Origin: Pseudomonas sp. G2-4
GTDB lineage: Bacteria > Pseudomonadota > Gammaproteobacteria > Pseudomonadales > Pseudomonadaceae
Reading direction: 5' to 3'
DNA length: 64,000 nucleotides
Assembly: GCF_030064125.1 (NCBI RefSeq)
Contig: NZ_CP125957.1
Location: forward strand, 5,788,501-5,852,500
Part shown: positions 44,131 through 58,329 of the stretch, piece by piece
Numbering within the stretch: position 1 is the stretch's first letter
Layout: each line of letters opens with the position of its first letter
Made by a program: the position numbers and the translations under genes
The notes under the pieces: model-generated
Database searches by the model: none
Told to the model about the DNA's origin: nothing
What the model saw: only the letters and a program-made list of their open reading frames with translations

Positions 44131-47100
44131 TCAGTTACCGCTCGAGTTCAGTGCTTCGGTCAGTGCAGCTTCCACTTCACTGGCGCTGACGCGCAACGGC
44201 TTGTCTGCTTCGCGGCGACGCTTGCGTTCGCTGTGATAGGCCAAACCGGTACCGGCCGGGATCAGACGACCCACGACCACGTTTTCTTTCAGGCCGCGCA
44301 GGTAGTCGCGCTTGCCGGTTACCGCCGCTTCGGTCAGTACGCGGGTGGTTTCCTGGAAGGAAGCCGCCGAGATGAACGATTCGGTGGACAACGACGCCTT
44401 GGTGATACCCAGCAGCACGCGAGTGAACTTGGATACGAACTTGTCATCCGCAGCCAGGCGCTCGTTCTCTACCAGTACGTGAGTCAGCTCCATCTGGTCG
44501 CCCTTGATGAAACTCGAGTCGCCGGATTCAGCGATCTCGACCTTACGCAGCATCTGACGCAGGATGGTCTCGATGTGCTTGTCGTTGATCTTCACGCCTT
44601 GTAGACGATAAACATCCTGGATCTCGTTCACGATGTACTTGGCCAGCGCACTCACACCCAGCAGACGCAGGATGTCGTGTGGATCGCTCGGGCCGTCGGA
44701 GATCACTTCGCCGCGGTTTACCTGTTCGCCTTCGAAGACGTTCAGGTGACGCCACTTCGGAATCAGCTCTTCGTACGGATCGCTACCGTCGTTCGGCGTG
44801 ATGACCAGACGGCGCTTGCCCTTGGTCTCTTTACCGAACGCGATGGTGCCGCTGACTTCAGCCAGAATCGAGGCTTCTTTCGGACGACGGGCTTCGAACA
44901 AGTCGGCAACACGCGGCAGACCACCGGTGATGTCGCGAGTTTTCGAAGTTTCCTGCGGGATACGGGCGATAACATCACCGATCGCGATCCGCGCACCGTC
45001 CGCAACACCGACCAGGGCGTTGGCTGGCAGGAAGTACTGAGCGATTACGTCAGTGCCTGGCAGCAACAGATCCTTGCCGTTGTCGTCGACCATCTTCACG
45101 GCAGGACGGATGTCCTTGCCGGCAGCTGGACGATCTTTCGCGTCAAGTACTTCGATGTTGGTCATACCGGTCAATTCGTCAGTCTGACGCTTGATCGTGA
45201 TGCCTTCTTCCATGCCCACGTAGGTCACGGTACCTTTCATTTCGGTCACGATTGGGTGGGTGTGCGGATCCCACTTGGCCACAATAGCGCCAGCGTCGAC
45301 CTTGTCACCTTCCTTGACCGAAATCACAGCACCGTACGGCAGCTTGTAACGCTCGCGCTCACGACCGAAGTCGTCAGCGATCGCCAGCTCACCGGAACGG
45401 GATACAGCCACCAGGTGACCGTCCACGCGCTCAACGTGCTTCAGGTTGTGCAGACGGACAGTACCGCCATTCTTCACCTGAACGCTGTCGGCTGCAGAGG
45501 TCCGGCTTGCCGCACCACCAATGTGGAACGTACGCATCGTCAGCTGGGTACCCGGCTCACCGATGGACTGGGCAGCGATAACGCCGACCGCTTCACCGAT
45601 GTTCACCTGGTGACCACGAGCCAGGTCGCGACCGTAGCACTTGGCGCAAATACCGTAGCGGGTTTCGCAGCTGATCGGCGAGCGCACGATCACTTCGTCG
45701 ATGCTGTTGAGCTCGATGAACTCGACCCACTTCTCGTCAACCAGGGTGCCGGCAGGAACGATGACGTCCTCGGTACCTGGCTTGAATACGTCACGGGCAA
45801 TGACACGACCCAATACGCGCTCACCCAGCGGCTCTACAACGTCACCGCCTTCAATGTGCGGTGTCATTACCAGGCCGTGCTCAGTGCCGCAATCGATCTC
45901 GGTCACGACCAGATCCTGGGCGACGTCTACCAGACGACGAGTCAGGTAACCGGAGTTCGCGGTTTTCAACGCGGTATCCGCAAGACCCTTACGAGCACCG
46001 TGAGTGGAGATGAAGTACTGAAGTACGCTCAAACCTTCACGGAAGTTCGCGGTAATCGGGGTCTCGATGATGGAACCGTCCGGCTTGGCCATCAGGCCAC
46101 GCATACCGGCGAGCTGACGGATCTGCGCAGCAGAACCCCGTGCGCCCGAGTCGGCCATCATGTACATGGAGTTGAAGGACTCTTGGTCGACTTCATTGCC
46201 ATGACGGTCGATGACTTTCTCTTTCGAGAGGTTGGCCATCATCGCCTTGGATACTTCGTCGTTCGCCTTGGACCAGAGGTCGATCACCTTGTTGTACTTC
46301 TCGCCCTGGGTTACCAGGCCGGAAGCGTACTGGCTTTCGATCTCTTTCACTTCTTCGGTAGCAGCACCGATGATGCGGGCTTTTTCATCCGGGATAACGA
46401 AGTCGTTAACACCGATGGAAACGCCGGAAATGGTCGAATAAGCAAAGCCGGTGTACATCAACTGGTCAGCGAAGATCACGGTCTCTTTCAGACCAACCAC
46501 GCGGTAGCACTGGTTGATCAGCTTGGAGATCGCCTTTTTCTTCATCGGCAGGTTGACGACATCGTAGGACAAGCCTTTTGGCACAACCTGGAACAACAGC
46601 GCACGGCCGACAGTGGTGTCGACGATACGGGTGTTGGTCACGCTGCCACCATCACGGTCGTTGACGGTTTCGTTGATCCGCACTTTGACCTTGGCATGCA
46701 GTGCGGCTTCGCCGGCACGGAACACACGGTCAACTTCCTGCAGATCCGCGAACACACGACCTTCGCCCTTGGCGTTGATCGCTTCACGAGTCATGTAGTA
46801 CAGACCCAATACAACGTCCTGCGACGGAACGATGATTGGCTCACCGTTGGCTGGCGACAGGATGTTGTTGGTAGACATCATCAACGCGCGCGCTTCGAGC
46901 TGGGCTTCCAGCGTCAGCGGCACGTGCACGGCCATTTGGTCGCCGTCGAAGTCGGCGTTGTACGCAGCACAGACCAGCGGGTGCAGCTGGATGGCTTTAC
47001 CTTCGATCAGTACCGGTTCAAACGCCTGGATACCCAGACGGTGAAGGGTCGGTGCACGGTTGAGCAGCACTGGGTGTTCGCGAATCACTTCAGCGAGAAC

Positions 47101-48330
47101 GTCCCAGACTTCTGGCAGCTCGCGCTCGACCATTTTCTTCGCCGCTTTAATGGTGGTAGCGAGACCACGCATTTCCAGCTTGCCGAAAATGAACGGCTTG
47201 AACAGTTCCAGAGCCATTTTCTTAGGCAGACCGCACTGGTGCAGACGCAGGGTCGGGCCTACGGTAATTACCGAACGACCGGAGTAGTCAACACGCTTAC
47301 CGAGCAAGTTCTGACGGAAACGACCCTGCTTACCCTTGATCATGTCGGCCAAGGATTTCAGAGGACGCTTGTTGGAACCGGTGATAGCGCGGCCACGACG
47401 ACCGTTGTCGAGCAGTGCGTCGACAGCTTCTTGCAACATACGCTTTTCGTTGCGCACGATGATGTCCGGAGCGGACAGATCAAGCAGGCGCTTCAAGCGG
47501 TTGTTACGGTTGATCACTCGACGATACAGATCGTTGAGGTCAGAAGTCGCGAAACGACCGCCATCGAGCGGAACCAGTGGACGCAGGTCTGGCGGCAGAA
47601 CCGGCAGAACGGTCAGCACCATCCACTCTGGCAGGTTGCCGGAACCCTGGAAGGCTTCCATCAACTTCAGACGCTTGGACAGCTTCTTGATCTTGGTTTC
47701 GGAGTTGGTTTGCGGAATTTCTTCGCGCAGACGGCCAATCTCGTGCTCCAGGTCGATAGCGTGCAGCAGTTCGCGGACAGCTTCGGCACCCATGCGGGCA
47801 TCGAAATCGTCGCCGAATTCTTCCAGCGCTTCGAAGTACTGCTCGTCGTTCAGCAGCTGACCTTTTTCAAGGGTGGTCATGCCTGGATCGATAACGACAT
47901 AGCTCTCGAAGTAGAGAACGCGTTCGATATCACGCAGGGTCATGTCCATCAGCAGGCCGATACGGGACGGCAGCGATTTCAGGAACCAGATGTGGGCAAC
48001 CGGCGAGGCCAGTTCGATGTGGGCCATGCGCTCACGACGAACTTTTGCCAGCGCAACTTCAACGCCGCACTTCTCGCAGATCACACCACGGTGCTTCAAG
48101 CGCTTGTACTTACCGCACAGGCACTCGTAATCCTTTACCGGGCCAAAGATCTTGGCGCAGAACAGGCCGTCACGCTCGGGTTTGAACGTACGGTAGTTGA
48201 TGGTTTCCGGCTTTTTAACTTCACCGAACGACCACGAACGGATCATCTCAGGCGAGGCCAATCCAATACGGATGGCGTCGAACTCTTCGACTTGACCCTG
48301 GTTTTTCAGCAAATTCAGTAGGTCTTTCAA
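44131..48330 (-). CDS. rpoC: RNA polymerase beta' subunit
   Basis: This 1399-residue catalytic subunit has the N-terminal zinc site ([20 protein letters not shown], near 70-88), the active-site motif NADFDGD near 458-464 that holds Mg, the bridge helix and trigger loop region, and the second zinc site ([15 protein letters not shown]). It is complete. It follows rpoB by 64 bases with an intercistronic hairpin between. Confidence 0.98.
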   Translation of the reverse strand: MKDLLNLLKNQGQVEEFDAIRIGLASPEMIRSWSFGEVKKPETINYRTFKPERDGLFCAKIFGPVKDYECLCGKYKRLKHRGVICEKCGVEVALAKVRRERMAHIELASPVAHIWFLKSLPSRIGLLMDMTLRDIERVLYFESYVVIDPGMTTLEKGQLLNDEQYFEALEEFGDDFDARMGAEAVRELLHAIDLEHEIGRLREEIPQTNSETKIKKLSKRLKLMEAFQGSGNLPEWMVLTVLPVLPPDLRPLVPLDGGRFATSDLNDLYRRVINRNNRLKRLLDLSAPDIIVRNEKRMLQEAVDALLDNGRRGRAITGSNKRPLKSLADMIKGKQGRFRQNLLGKRVDYSGRSVITVGPTLRLHQCGLPKKMALELFKPFIFGKLEMRGLATTIKAAKKMVERELPEVWDVLAEVIREHPVLLNRAPTLHRLGIQAFEPVLIEGKAIQLHPLVCAAYNADFDGDQMAVHVPLTLEAQLEARALMMSTNNILSPANGEPIIVPSQDVVLGLYYMTREAINAKGEGRVFADLQEVDRVFRAGEAALHAKVKVRINETVNDRDGGSVTNTRIVDTTVGRALLFQVVPKGLSYDVVNLPMKKKAISKLINQCYRVVGLKETVIFADQLMYTGFAYSTISGVSIGVNDFVIPDEKARIIGAATEEVKEIESQYASGLVTQGEKYNKVIDLWSKANDEVSKAMMANLSKEKVIDRHGNEVDQESFNSMYMMADSGARGSAAQIRQLAGMRGLMAKPDGSIIETPITANFREGLSVLQYFISTHGARKGLADTALKTANSGYLTRRLVDVAQDLVVTEIDCGTEHGLVMTPHIEGGDVVEPLGERVLGRVIARDVFKPGTEDVIVPAGTLVDEKWVEFIELNSIDEVIVRSPISCETRYGICAKCYGRDLARGHQVNIGEAVGVIAAQSIGEPGTQLTMRTFHIGGAASRTSAADSVQVKNGGTVRLHNLKHVERVDGHLVAVSRSGELAIADDFGRERERYKLPYGAVISVKEGDKVDAGAIVAKWDPHTHPIVTEMKGTVTYVGMEEGITIKRQTDELTGMTNIEVLDAKDRPAAGKDIRPAVKMVDDNGKDLLLPGTDVIAQYFLPANALVGVADGARIAIGDVIARIPQETSKTRDITGGLPRVADLFEARRPKEASILAEVSGTIAFGKETKGKRRLVITPNDGSDPYEELIPKWRHLNVFEGEQVNRGEVISDGPSDPHDILRLLGVSALAKYIVNEIQDVYRLQGVKINDKHIETILRQMLRKVEIAESGDSSFIKGDQMELTHVLVENERLAADDKFVSKFTRVLLGITKASLSTESFISAASFQETTRVLTEAAVTGKRDYLRGLKENVVVGRLIPAGTGLAYHSERKRRREADKPLRVSASEVEAALTEALNSSGN

Positions 48331-48352
48331 GGCCTTTCCTCCTGGCGGAGCA

Positions 48353-48379
48353 GAGAGCGGGCCAAACAGCCCCGCTCTC
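48353..48379 (-). other. Intercistronic hairpin between rpoB and rpoC
   Basis: A nine-pair perfect stem GAGAGCGGG / CCCGCTCTC with a nine-base loop and no U-tract. It could stabilise or mark a processing point in the rpoBC mRNA; its function is inferred only from position. Confidence 0.55.
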
Positions 48380-48394
48380 GATTCGCGTCACGTG

Positions 48395-52468
<4,074 letters not shown>

Positions 52469-52613
52469 CAGCGTTCCCCAGCTTGGTCACCTGCTTGTTT
52501 GGCCCCTCCCGACGGGAGCAGCCAGAAAATCGTGCAAACCCCATGGTTTGCGCCACCACATCGGGTGGTTACAGCTCGTTATCGGCACCGACCCAGTCGG
52601 CTGGCAATAACGG

Positions 52614-52642
52614 AAAAAGGCCGGTGGCATGAGCCACCAGCC
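52614..52642 (-). terminator. rplL-rpoB attenuator
   Basis: On the minus strand GGCTGGTGGC-TCAT-GCCACCGGCC (ten pairs, one wobble) is followed by TTTTT. It lies 47 bases after the rplL stop. Further stems (52556-52571, 52534-52551, 52506-52518) lie between it and rpoB. This matches the E. coli arrangement in which partial termination lowers rpoBC relative to L7/L12. Confidence 0.85.
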
Positions 52643-52688
52643 ATCAGCCTGTCGCTTAACGCTCGGGCTGGAGACGCAAAGTCGATGC

Positions 52689-53054
52689 TTACTTCAGCTC
52701 GACTTTAGCGCCTGCTTCTTCCAGAGTTGCTTTGGCTTTGTCAGCTGCGTCTTTCGAAACAGCTTCCAGAACCATGGCAGGAGCGCCGTCAACTACAGCC
52801 TTGGCTTCTTTCAGGCCCAGACCGGTCAGTTCACGTACTGCCTTGATCACGTTAACTTTCTTCTCGCCAGCTTCGGTCAGCATGACGTTGAATTCGGTTT
52901 GCTCTTCAACAACGGCGGCAGCAGCAGCTGGACCGGCGGAAGCAGCGGCAGCGGAAACGCCGAATTTTTCTTCGAAAGCTTTGATCAGCTCAACAACCTG
53001 CAGAACGGACATTTCAGCTACGGCGTTGAGGATATCGTCTTGGGAGATAGACAT
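52689..53054 (-). CDS. rplL: 50S ribosomal protein L7/L12
   Basis: This 121-residue stalk protein recruits translation GTPases and is present in several copies per ribosome. The N-terminal dimerisation part is [29 protein letters not shown], followed by an Ala-rich hinge (about 36-50) and the C domain with [22 protein letters not shown]. It lies 78 bases after rplJ. Confidence 0.98.
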   Translation of the reverse strand: MSISQDDILNAVAEMSVLQVVELIKAFEEKFGVSAAAASAGPAAAAAVVEEQTEFNVMLTEAGEKKVNVIKAVRELTGLGLKEAKAVVDGAPAMVLEAVSKDAADKAKATLEEAGAKVELK

Positions 53055-53132
53055 TGCTGTATTTCCTGAATTGGGGGACGGCCTACGCGGCCATCGAAAT
53101 AAACAAAAAAGCGCGAGAGAAAATGCTCAGCC

Positions 53133-53633
53133 TTAGGCTGCGGCAGCTTCTTTTTGCTCGCGAACTGCAGCCAGAGTACGAGCCAGCTTGCTGGTAGCGC
53201 CTTGAATCACGCTCATCAGCTGCGAAATGGCTTCGTTGCGGGTCGGCAGTGTTGCCAGTACGTCGATTTGGTTAGCTGCGAGGAACTTGCCCTCGAACGC
53301 AGCTGCCTTGATCTCGAACTTATCCTGACTCTTGGCGAATTCCTTGAACAAACGGGCAGCAGCGCCTGGATGATCCTTGGAGAACGCGATCAGAGTCGGG
53401 CCAGTGAACACGTCGTTGAGGACACTGTATTCAGTGTCAGCAACGGCGCGCTTGAGCAGGGTGTTACGTACGACACGTACATAAACGCCAGCTTCACGGG
53501 CCTCTTTACGGAGTCCGGTCATTGCGCCTACTGTTACGCCACGGGCATCAGCCACGACAGCGGACAGAGCGACTTTGGCAGCCTCGTTGACTTCAGCGAC
53601 GATGGCCTTCTTGTCTTCGAGATTAATTGCCAC
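53133..53633 (-). CDS. rplJ: 50S ribosomal protein L10
   Basis: This 166-residue stalk base binds 23S rRNA and holds L7/L12 dimers on its C-terminal helix. The start codon is GTG (53633), giving [20 protein letters not shown] lies just upstream. The 199-base gap before it can fold extensively and is the expected site of L10 autoregulation. Confidence 0.97.
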   Translation of the reverse strand: MAINLEDKKAIVAEVNEAAKVALSAVVADARGVTVGAMTGLRKEAREAGVYVRVVRNTLLKRAVADTEYSVLNDVFTGPTLIAFSKDHPGAAARLFKEFAKSQDKFEIKAAAFEGKFLAANQIDVLATLPTRNEAISQLMSVIQGATSKLARTLAAVREQKEAAAA

Positions 53634-53801
53634 GGGTTTAACTCCTGCTTGTTACCGTTTCATCCGGTCGAAACCGAATGTCGTTTTGGTGTCTGATTCG
53701 GTAAGGAACCGGGAGCACCATCTGCGTAGGCTTGAGGTTTAAGACTTGCGTCGCCTACGGTCTTGGACAGCCCCCGCCAGGCAGGGACCCCAATTTTTTC
53801 A

Positions 53802-53825
53802 ATTGGCGCAATCGCTTGCGCCAAT
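53802..53825 (-). other. Hairpin in the rplA-rplJ spacer
   Basis: A ten-pair stem ATTGGCGCAA / TTGCGCCAAT with a four-base loop lies just after the rplA stop. On the minus strand it is followed by A-rich, not U-rich, sequence, so it is not a terminator. It may be a processing site or part of the L10 control leader. Confidence 0.55.
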
Positions 53826-53832
53826 CCGAGTC

Positions 53833-54528
53833 TTACGCGTCGAGCGAGCTCTGATCGATGACCAGACCTGGGCCCATAGTGGTGCTCAGGGTAACGCGCT
53901 TGACGTAGATACCTTTCGAAGAAGCCGGCTTGATACGCTTCAGATCAGCGATCAGGGCTTCAACGTTTTCCTTCAGCTTGACGGCGTCGAAGCCAATCTT
54001 GCCAACGGAAGTGTGAATGATGCCGTTTTTGTCGGTGCGATAACGAACCTGACCAGCCTTGGCGTTTTTAACCGCGGTGGCTACGTCTGGCGTTACGGTG
54101 CCGACTTTAGGGTTAGGCATCAGACCACGTGGACCGAGGATCTGGCCCAACTGACCCACAACGCGCATGGCATCCGGGGATGCGATCACTACGTCATAGT
54201 TCAGGTCGCCGCCTTTCATTTCGGCAGCCAGATCGTCCATACCGACGCGATCAGCACCAGCAGCCAGAGCAGCTTCAGCTGCTGGGCCCTGGGTGAAAAC
54301 AGCAACACGAACGGTCTTGCCAGTGCCGTGTGGCAGCACGGTAGCGCTACGAACGACCTGGTCGGATTTACGAGGGTCAACGCCCAGGTTTACAGCAACG
54401 TCGAACGACTCGCTGAACTTGACAGTCGACAGCTCGGCCAGCAGAGCGGCGGCATCTACAAAGTTGTAGGCCTTGCCTGCTTCGATTTTGCCGGCGATAG
54501 CCTTTTGACGCTTGGTCAGCTTAGCCAT
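53833..54528 (-). CDS. rplA: 50S ribosomal protein L1
   Basis: This 231-residue mobile stalk protein moves exit-site tRNA. Its motif [18 protein letters not shown] is near 130. In E. coli L1 represses rplKA translation by binding the leader. Its start overlaps the rplK stop region (54528). Confidence 0.98.
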   Translation of the reverse strand: MAKLTKRQKAIAGKIEAGKAYNFVDAAALLAELSTVKFSESFDVAVNLGVDPRKSDQVVRSATVLPHGTGKTVRVAVFTQGPAAEAALAAGADRVGMDDLAAEMKGGDLNYDVVIASPDAMRVVGQLGQILGPRGLMPNPKVGTVTPDVATAVKNAKAGQVRYRTDKNGIIHTSVGKIGFDAVKLKENVEALIADLKRIKPASSKGIYVKRVTLSTTMGPGLVIDQSSLDA

Positions 54529-54959
54529 TACACACCCTCCACGTTAAGGCCCATGCTACGAGCAGAACCGGCGATAGTACGCACGGCTGCATCCATATCA
54601 GCTGCAGTCAGATCCGCGTTTTTGGTTTTCGCGATTTCTTCCAGCTGAGCACGGGTAACGGTGCCAACCTTAACGGTGTTTGGACGAGCGGAACCGCTGG
54701 TCAAACCTGCAGCCTTCTTCAGCAGAACCGAAGCAGGGGTGCTCTTTGTTTCGAAAGTGAAGCTGCGGTCGCTGTATACAGTGATGATCACTGGAGTCGG
54801 CAAACCTGGCTCAAGACCCTGAGTACGGGCGTTGAAAGCCTTGCAGAATTCCATGATGTTCACACCGTGCTGACCCAGGGCAGGACCAACGGGTGGGCTT
54901 GGGTTAGCCTGAGCGGCCTTCACTTGCAGCTTGATGTAAGCGGTAATTTTCTTGGCCAT
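54528..54959 (-). CDS. rplK: 50S ribosomal protein L11
   Basis: This 143-residue factor-centre protein is needed for RelA activation and is contacted by thiopeptides. The proline-rich N domain ([23 protein letters not shown]) and C domain ([15 protein letters not shown]) are complete. Start MAKKITAYI at 54959; an upstream in-frame ATG would add four residues. Confidence 0.97.
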   Translation of the reverse strand: MAKKITAYIKLQVKAAQANPSPPVGPALGQHGVNIMEFCKAFNARTQGLEPGLPTPVIITVYSDRSFTFETKSTPASVLLKKAAGLTSGSARPNTVKVGTVTRAQLEEIAKTKNADLTAADMDAAVRTIAGSARSMGLNVEGV

Positions 54960-55030
54960 GAGGCACTCCAATTACGGGTTCGAACGCCTATAAAGGCTCC
55001 CCGGTTACTTGCGCGTTTATCCCAGTGACG

Positions 55031-55061
55031 ACAAAACCCCACAGCCTAGGGCTGCGGGGTT
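55031..55061 (-). terminator. Terminator after nusG
   Basis: On the minus strand a twelve-pair stem AACCCCGCAGCC / GGCTGTGGGGTT (one G-U) is followed by TTG after two further T. It lies 16 bases after nusG and should separate secE-nusG from rplK, although I could not read a clear rplK promoter. Confidence 0.75.
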
Positions 55062-55076
55062 GGGATGCCTGTTCAA

Positions 55077-55610
55077 TCAGACCTTTTCGACCTGACTGAA
55101 CTCTAACTCTACCGGAGTAGAGCGACCGAAAATGAGCACAGCCACTTGGATCCGGCTCTTTTCGTAGTTAACTTCTTCAACCGTGCCGTTAAAATCGGCG
55201 AATGGACCATCGGTGACGCGTACAACTTCACCTGGTTCAAACAACGTTTTCGGCTTCGGCTTATCGCTACCATCAGCGACACGACGCAGAATCGCTTCTG
55301 CCTCTTTATCGGTAATCGGCGCAGGCTTATCAGCGGTTCCGCCAATGAAGCCCATCACCCGAGGGGTATCCTTGACCAAGTGCCAAGTCCCTTCGTTCAT
55401 ATCCATTTGTACCAGCACGTAGCCCGGAAAGAACTTGCGTTCACTTTTGCGCTTCTGGCCATTACGCATCTCAACCACTTCTTCAGTGGGGACCAGAATC
55501 TCGCCAAAGCCATCTTCCATGCCAGCCAGCTTGACGCGCTCTACCAGCGAGCGCATAACATGCTTCTCGTAACCCGAGTAAGCATGCACAACGTACCAAC
55601 GCTTAGCCAC
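55077..55610 (-). CDS. nusG: Transcription elongation/antitermination factor NusG
   Basis: This 177-residue factor links RNA polymerase to Rho and to ribosomal S10. The NGN domain ([18 protein letters not shown] at the start) and the KOW domain ([23 protein letters not shown]) are intact. It lies 9 bases after secE, the usual pair. Confidence 0.98.
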   Translation of the reverse strand: MAKRWYVVHAYSGYEKHVMRSLVERVKLAGMEDGFGEILVPTEEVVEMRNGQKRKSERKFFPGYVLVQMDMNEGTWHLVKDTPRVMGFIGGTADKPAPITDKEAEAILRRVADGSDKPKPKTLFEPGEVVRVTDGPFADFNGTVEEVNYEKSRIQVAVLIFGRSTPVELEFSQVEKV

Positions 55611-55619
55611 GGGACACCC

Positions 55620-55988
55620 TTAGCCAACAATCAAGGAAACAAGCCAGCCGAGCAGGGAATCAAGCCCCCACAACAGCAACGCCATTACCAGAACAACAGC
55701 CACAACGATCAACGTGGTCTGCGTGGTTTCTTGGCGAGTCGGCCATACGACTTTACGAATCTCAGTGCGAGCTTCCTTCGCGAGTACAAAGAACGACTTA
55801 CCCTTGGCTGTTTGCAAACCAACGAAGGCAGCAACAGCAGCAATGGCAAGCAATGCGAGTACACGGTACAGGATCGGCGAAGCAGAGTAATACTGATTGC
55901 CAACAACGCCAACAACCACCAAAGCGGCTACTACTAGCCACTTGAGCAGATCGAAGCGAGAGCCTTGAGCTTCAGCTTTAGGAGTCAT
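55620..55988 (-). CDS. secE: Preprotein translocase subunit SecE
   Basis: This 122-residue three-helix form, as in enterobacteria, clamps SecY in the translocon. The conserved amphipathic and third-helix region is KEARTEIRKVVWPTRQETTQTTLIVV. It lies between tRNA-Trp and nusG. Confidence 0.97.
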   Translation of the reverse strand: MTPKAEAQGSRFDLLKWLVVAALVVVGVVGNQYYSASPILYRVLALLAIAAVAAFVGLQTAKGKSFFVLAKEARTEIRKVVWPTRQETTQTTLIVVAVVLVMALLLWGLDSLLGWLVSLIVG

Positions 55989-56033
55989 CTATGAAGATCC
56001 TGTGAAAAGAAAGCCAGACACACCAAGTGAATC

Positions 56034-56109
56034 TGGCAGGTCAGGAGGGAATCGAACCCCCAACCTACGGTTTTGGAGACCGTCGCTCTGCCAATTGAGC
56101 TACTGACCT
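56034..56109 (-). tRNA. tRNA-Trp (CCA anticodon)
   Basis: A 76-base cloverleaf with anticodon CCA and an encoded 3' CCA (56036-56034). The acceptor stem AGGTCAG pairs with CTGACCT. It lies between tufB and secE, as in E. coli and other pseudomonads, and has no separate promoter that I can see. Confidence 0.97.
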
Positions 56110-56141
56110 AAAACAAAATCAGGCCGACCATTATGCCGGCC
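56110..56141 (-). terminator. Terminator-like hairpin after tufB
   Basis: On the minus strand GGCCGGC-ATAATG-GTCGGCC (one wobble) is followed by TGATTTTGTTTT, ending directly at the tRNA-Trp 5' end. Full termination would silence tRNA-Trp and secE unless a promoter lies between, so partial readthrough or processing is likely. Confidence 0.65.
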
Positions 56142-56162
56142 CGAAAAAGACATTACAACTGT

Positions 56163-57356
56163 TTACTCGATGACTTTGGCTACGACGCCTGCGCCGACGG
56201 TACGACCGCCTTCACGGATAGCGAAACGCAGACCATCTTCCATCGCGATGGTTTTGATCAGAGTGACAGTCATTTGAATGCTGTCACCCGGCATTACCAT
56301 CTCAACACCTTCTGGCAGCTCGCAGTTACCAGTCACGTCAGTCGTACGGAAGTAGAACTGTGGACGGTAGCCTTTGAAGAACGGAGTATGACGACCGCCC
56401 TCTTCCTTGCTCAGAACGTAAACCTCTGCCGTGAACTTTGTGTGCGGCTTGACGGTGCCCGGCTTGACCAGAACCTGGCCACGCTCGACATCATCACGCT
56501 TGGTGCCACGCAGCAACACACCGCAGTTTTCGCCAGCACGACCTTCGTCGAGCAGCTTACGAAACATTTCAACACCGGTGCAGGTAGTTTTCTGAGTATC
56601 ACGCAGACCGACGATCTCAACTTCTTCCTGGATGCGGACGATGCCACGCTCAACACGACCAGTCACAACAGTGCCGCGACCCGAGATCGAGAATACGTCC
56701 TCGATTGGCATCAGGAACGGCTTGTCGATTGCACGCTCCGGCTCTGGGATGTAGCTATCCAGAGTCTCGACCAACTTCTTGACGGCAGTAGTACCCATCT
56801 CGTTGTCGTCTTGACCATTCAGAGCCATCAGGGCCGAACCGATGATGATCGGAGTGTCGTCACCTGGGAAATCGTAAGTGCTCAGCAGATCGCGCACTTC
56901 CATCTCAACCAGCTCCAGCAGCTCAGCGTCGTCAACCATGTCAGCCTTGTTCAGGAAGACAACGATGTACGGAACGCCTACCTGACGGGACAGCAGGATA
57001 TGCTCGCGAGTTTGCGGCATCGGACCATCAGCGGCCGAGCAAACCAGAATCGCACCATCCATCTGGGCAGCACCGGTGATCATGTTCTTCACATAGTCAG
57101 CGTGACCAGGGCAGTCAACGTGTGCGTAGTGACGCACGGCCGAGTCGTATTCAACGTGAGCGGTATTGATGGTGATACCACGAGCTTTCTCTTCCGGGGC
57201 GCTATCGATCTTGTCGAAGTCAACCTTGGCCGAACCGAAAACTTCGGAGCAGACCCGAGTCAGAGCAGCGGTCAGCGTGGTCTTACCATGGTCGACGTGA
57301 CCGATAGTACCAACGTTGACGTGCGGCTTATTACGTTCGAACTTTTCCTTAGCCAT
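56163..57356 (-). CDS. tufB: Elongation factor Tu (tRNA-linked copy)
   Basis: The second 397-residue EF-Tu, with the same GTPase motifs and domains as tufA. The start MAKEKFERN at 57356 is chosen; the frame opens three codons earlier. It follows three tRNA genes, as in the E. coli tufB operon. Distinguishing residues from tufA include E7, N9, K10, K44, D46, D71, A73, V74, E207, E245, Q255 and K256. Confidence 0.97.
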   Translation of the reverse strand: MAKEKFERNKPHVNVGTIGHVDHGKTTLTAALTRVCSEVFGSAKVDFDKIDSAPEEKARGITINTAHVEYDSAVRHYAHVDCPGHADYVKNMITGAAQMDGAILVCSAADGPMPQTREHILLSRQVGVPYIVVFLNKADMVDDAELLELVEMEVRDLLSTYDFPGDDTPIIIGSALMALNGQDDNEMGTTAVKKLVETLDSYIPEPERAIDKPFLMPIEDVFSISGRGTVVTGRVERGIVRIQEEVEIVGLRDTQKTTCTGVEMFRKLLDEGRAGENCGVLLRGTKRDDVERGQVLVKPGTVKPHTKFTAEVYVLSKEEGGRHTPFFKGYRPQFYFRTTDVTGNCELPEGVEMVMPGDSIQMTVTLIKTIAMEDGLRFAIREGGRTVGAGVVAKVIE

Positions 57357-57408
57357 CGAAATCACCCTCAGGAGAAGAATTTAGCAAGTCACACAAGCCA
57401 TTAAAACA

Positions 57409-57434
57409 AAGGCAGATATTTTCATATCTGCCTT
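57409..57434 (-). terminator. Hairpin between tRNA-Thr and tufB (possible attenuator)
   Basis: On the minus strand an eleven-pair perfect stem AAGGCAGATAT / ATATCTGCCTT with a GAAA loop is followed by TGTTTTAATGG. It could lower tufB relative to the tRNAs or protect the processed tufB mRNA end. Confidence 0.6.
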
Positions 57435-57440
57435 GTTATA

Positions 57441-57516
57441 TGGAGCTCTTGAGCGGATTTGAACCGCTGACCTCACCCTTACCAAGGGTGTGCTCTACCA
57501 ACTGAGCTACAAGAGC
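57441..57516 (-). tRNA. tRNA-Thr (GGT anticodon)
   Basis: A 76-base cloverleaf with acceptor GCTCTTG, anticodon GGT and encoded 3' CCA. Third tRNA of the Tyr-Gly-Thr cluster before tufB. Confidence 0.97.
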
Positions 57517-57542
57517 GAAACACTATGCACAACCTGCAAACT

Positions 57543-57616
<74 letters not shown>

Positions 57617-57639
57617 GGAGCTTGCAGCTCACGCTAAAA

Positions 57640-57724
<85 letters not shown>

Positions 57725-57737
57725 TAAGCGAGCCGGC

Positions 57738-57765
57738 ATTCTATATTATGCCGACCTTCTGTCAA
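57738..57765 (-). promoter_or_regulatory. Proximal promoter of the tRNA-tufB operon
   Basis: Minus strand TTGACA (57765-57760) and TAGAAT (57743-57738), spacer 16, then GCCGGC. A/T-rich sequence just upstream of the -35 could be an UP element. Confidence 0.85.
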
Positions 57766-57854
57766 GCATTTTCTCATTAAAAACCTGAGGTTAGCTGCGT
57801 TGACTACGCTTCGCATCGTTAACCGTGAAAGGTCTTCACTGCGAAGCGGGCGCC

Positions 57855-57883
57855 ATTCTATGCAAACTATCCTGCCGGTGCAA
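57855..57883 (-). promoter_or_regulatory. Distal promoter of the tRNA-tufB operon
   Basis: Minus strand TTGCAC (57883-57878) and TAGAAT (57860-57855), spacer 17, then GGCGCCCGC. The -35 lies inside the last codons of the upstream SPOR-like gene. The same -10 and GC-rich start region as the proximal promoter point to tandem growth-rate-controlled promoters. Confidence 0.7.
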
Positions 57884-58322
57884 CCCCTTCGCAAGGCATT
57901 ATTTTATGTTTTAACTCATTGAATTCTTTAGAAAGGTTTTGAAGCAGCGCCTCACTCACTTTCCCCGCGCTATCCGGAGGAACCTGAACCCAAAACCCTC
58001 CCCCTTCGGGCGAGTTCGGCGAGCCCAACGCAGCGGGACGAGTCCCAACCCCCAATACCGTCAGTCTCTGCTCCAGCTGCCTCGCCATTTCCGGGCGAGC
58101 AAAACCACCCAGATAGACACACGTCTTTTGCGCTTCAGCGGCTTTTCCCAAATCACGCTTCACCAGGGCATCAGCTGTTTCGCTCAAGAGATGAATATCC
58201 TGCTGCGAGCCCCGATACAAACTCAACGGCGTAACATCCTTTGCGCGAAGCGGGGCCTCCTGTTGATGCCAGACGTAGTAAAAGACATTCAAAACCAGCA
58301 ATAACAGGAACAGCCACCGCAT
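57867..58322 (-). CDS. SPOR-like domain protein with N-terminal membrane anchor
   Basis: A 151-residue protein. The start MRWLFLLLLVLNVFYYVWHQQ at 58322, with GAGG upstream, gives a single membrane helix followed by a periplasmic part. The segment CVYLGGFARPEMARQLEQRLTVLGVGTRP resembles the first repeat of SPOR domains, which bind denuded septal peptidoglycan; only part of the domain is clear. An open-frame extension to 58478 overlaps coaX and is not used. It follows coaX by 7 bases in the birA-coaX operon. Confidence 0.72.
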   Translation of the reverse strand: MRWLFLLLLVLNVFYYVWHQQEAPLRAKDVTPLSLYRGSQQDIHLLSETADALVKRDLGKAAEAQKTCVYLGGFARPEMARQLEQRLTVLGVGTRPAALGSPNSPEGGGFWVQVPPDSAGKVSEALLQNLSKEFNELKHKIMPCEGVAPAG

Positions 58323-58329
58323 AGAAACC

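Noticed and set aside
44677..48321. Very long open frame on the plus strand opposite rpoC (over 1200 codons)
   Set aside because: It is the antisense shadow of rpoC. Strong codon bias in highly expressed genes removes stops from the opposite frame. The translation is low-complexity and like no family.
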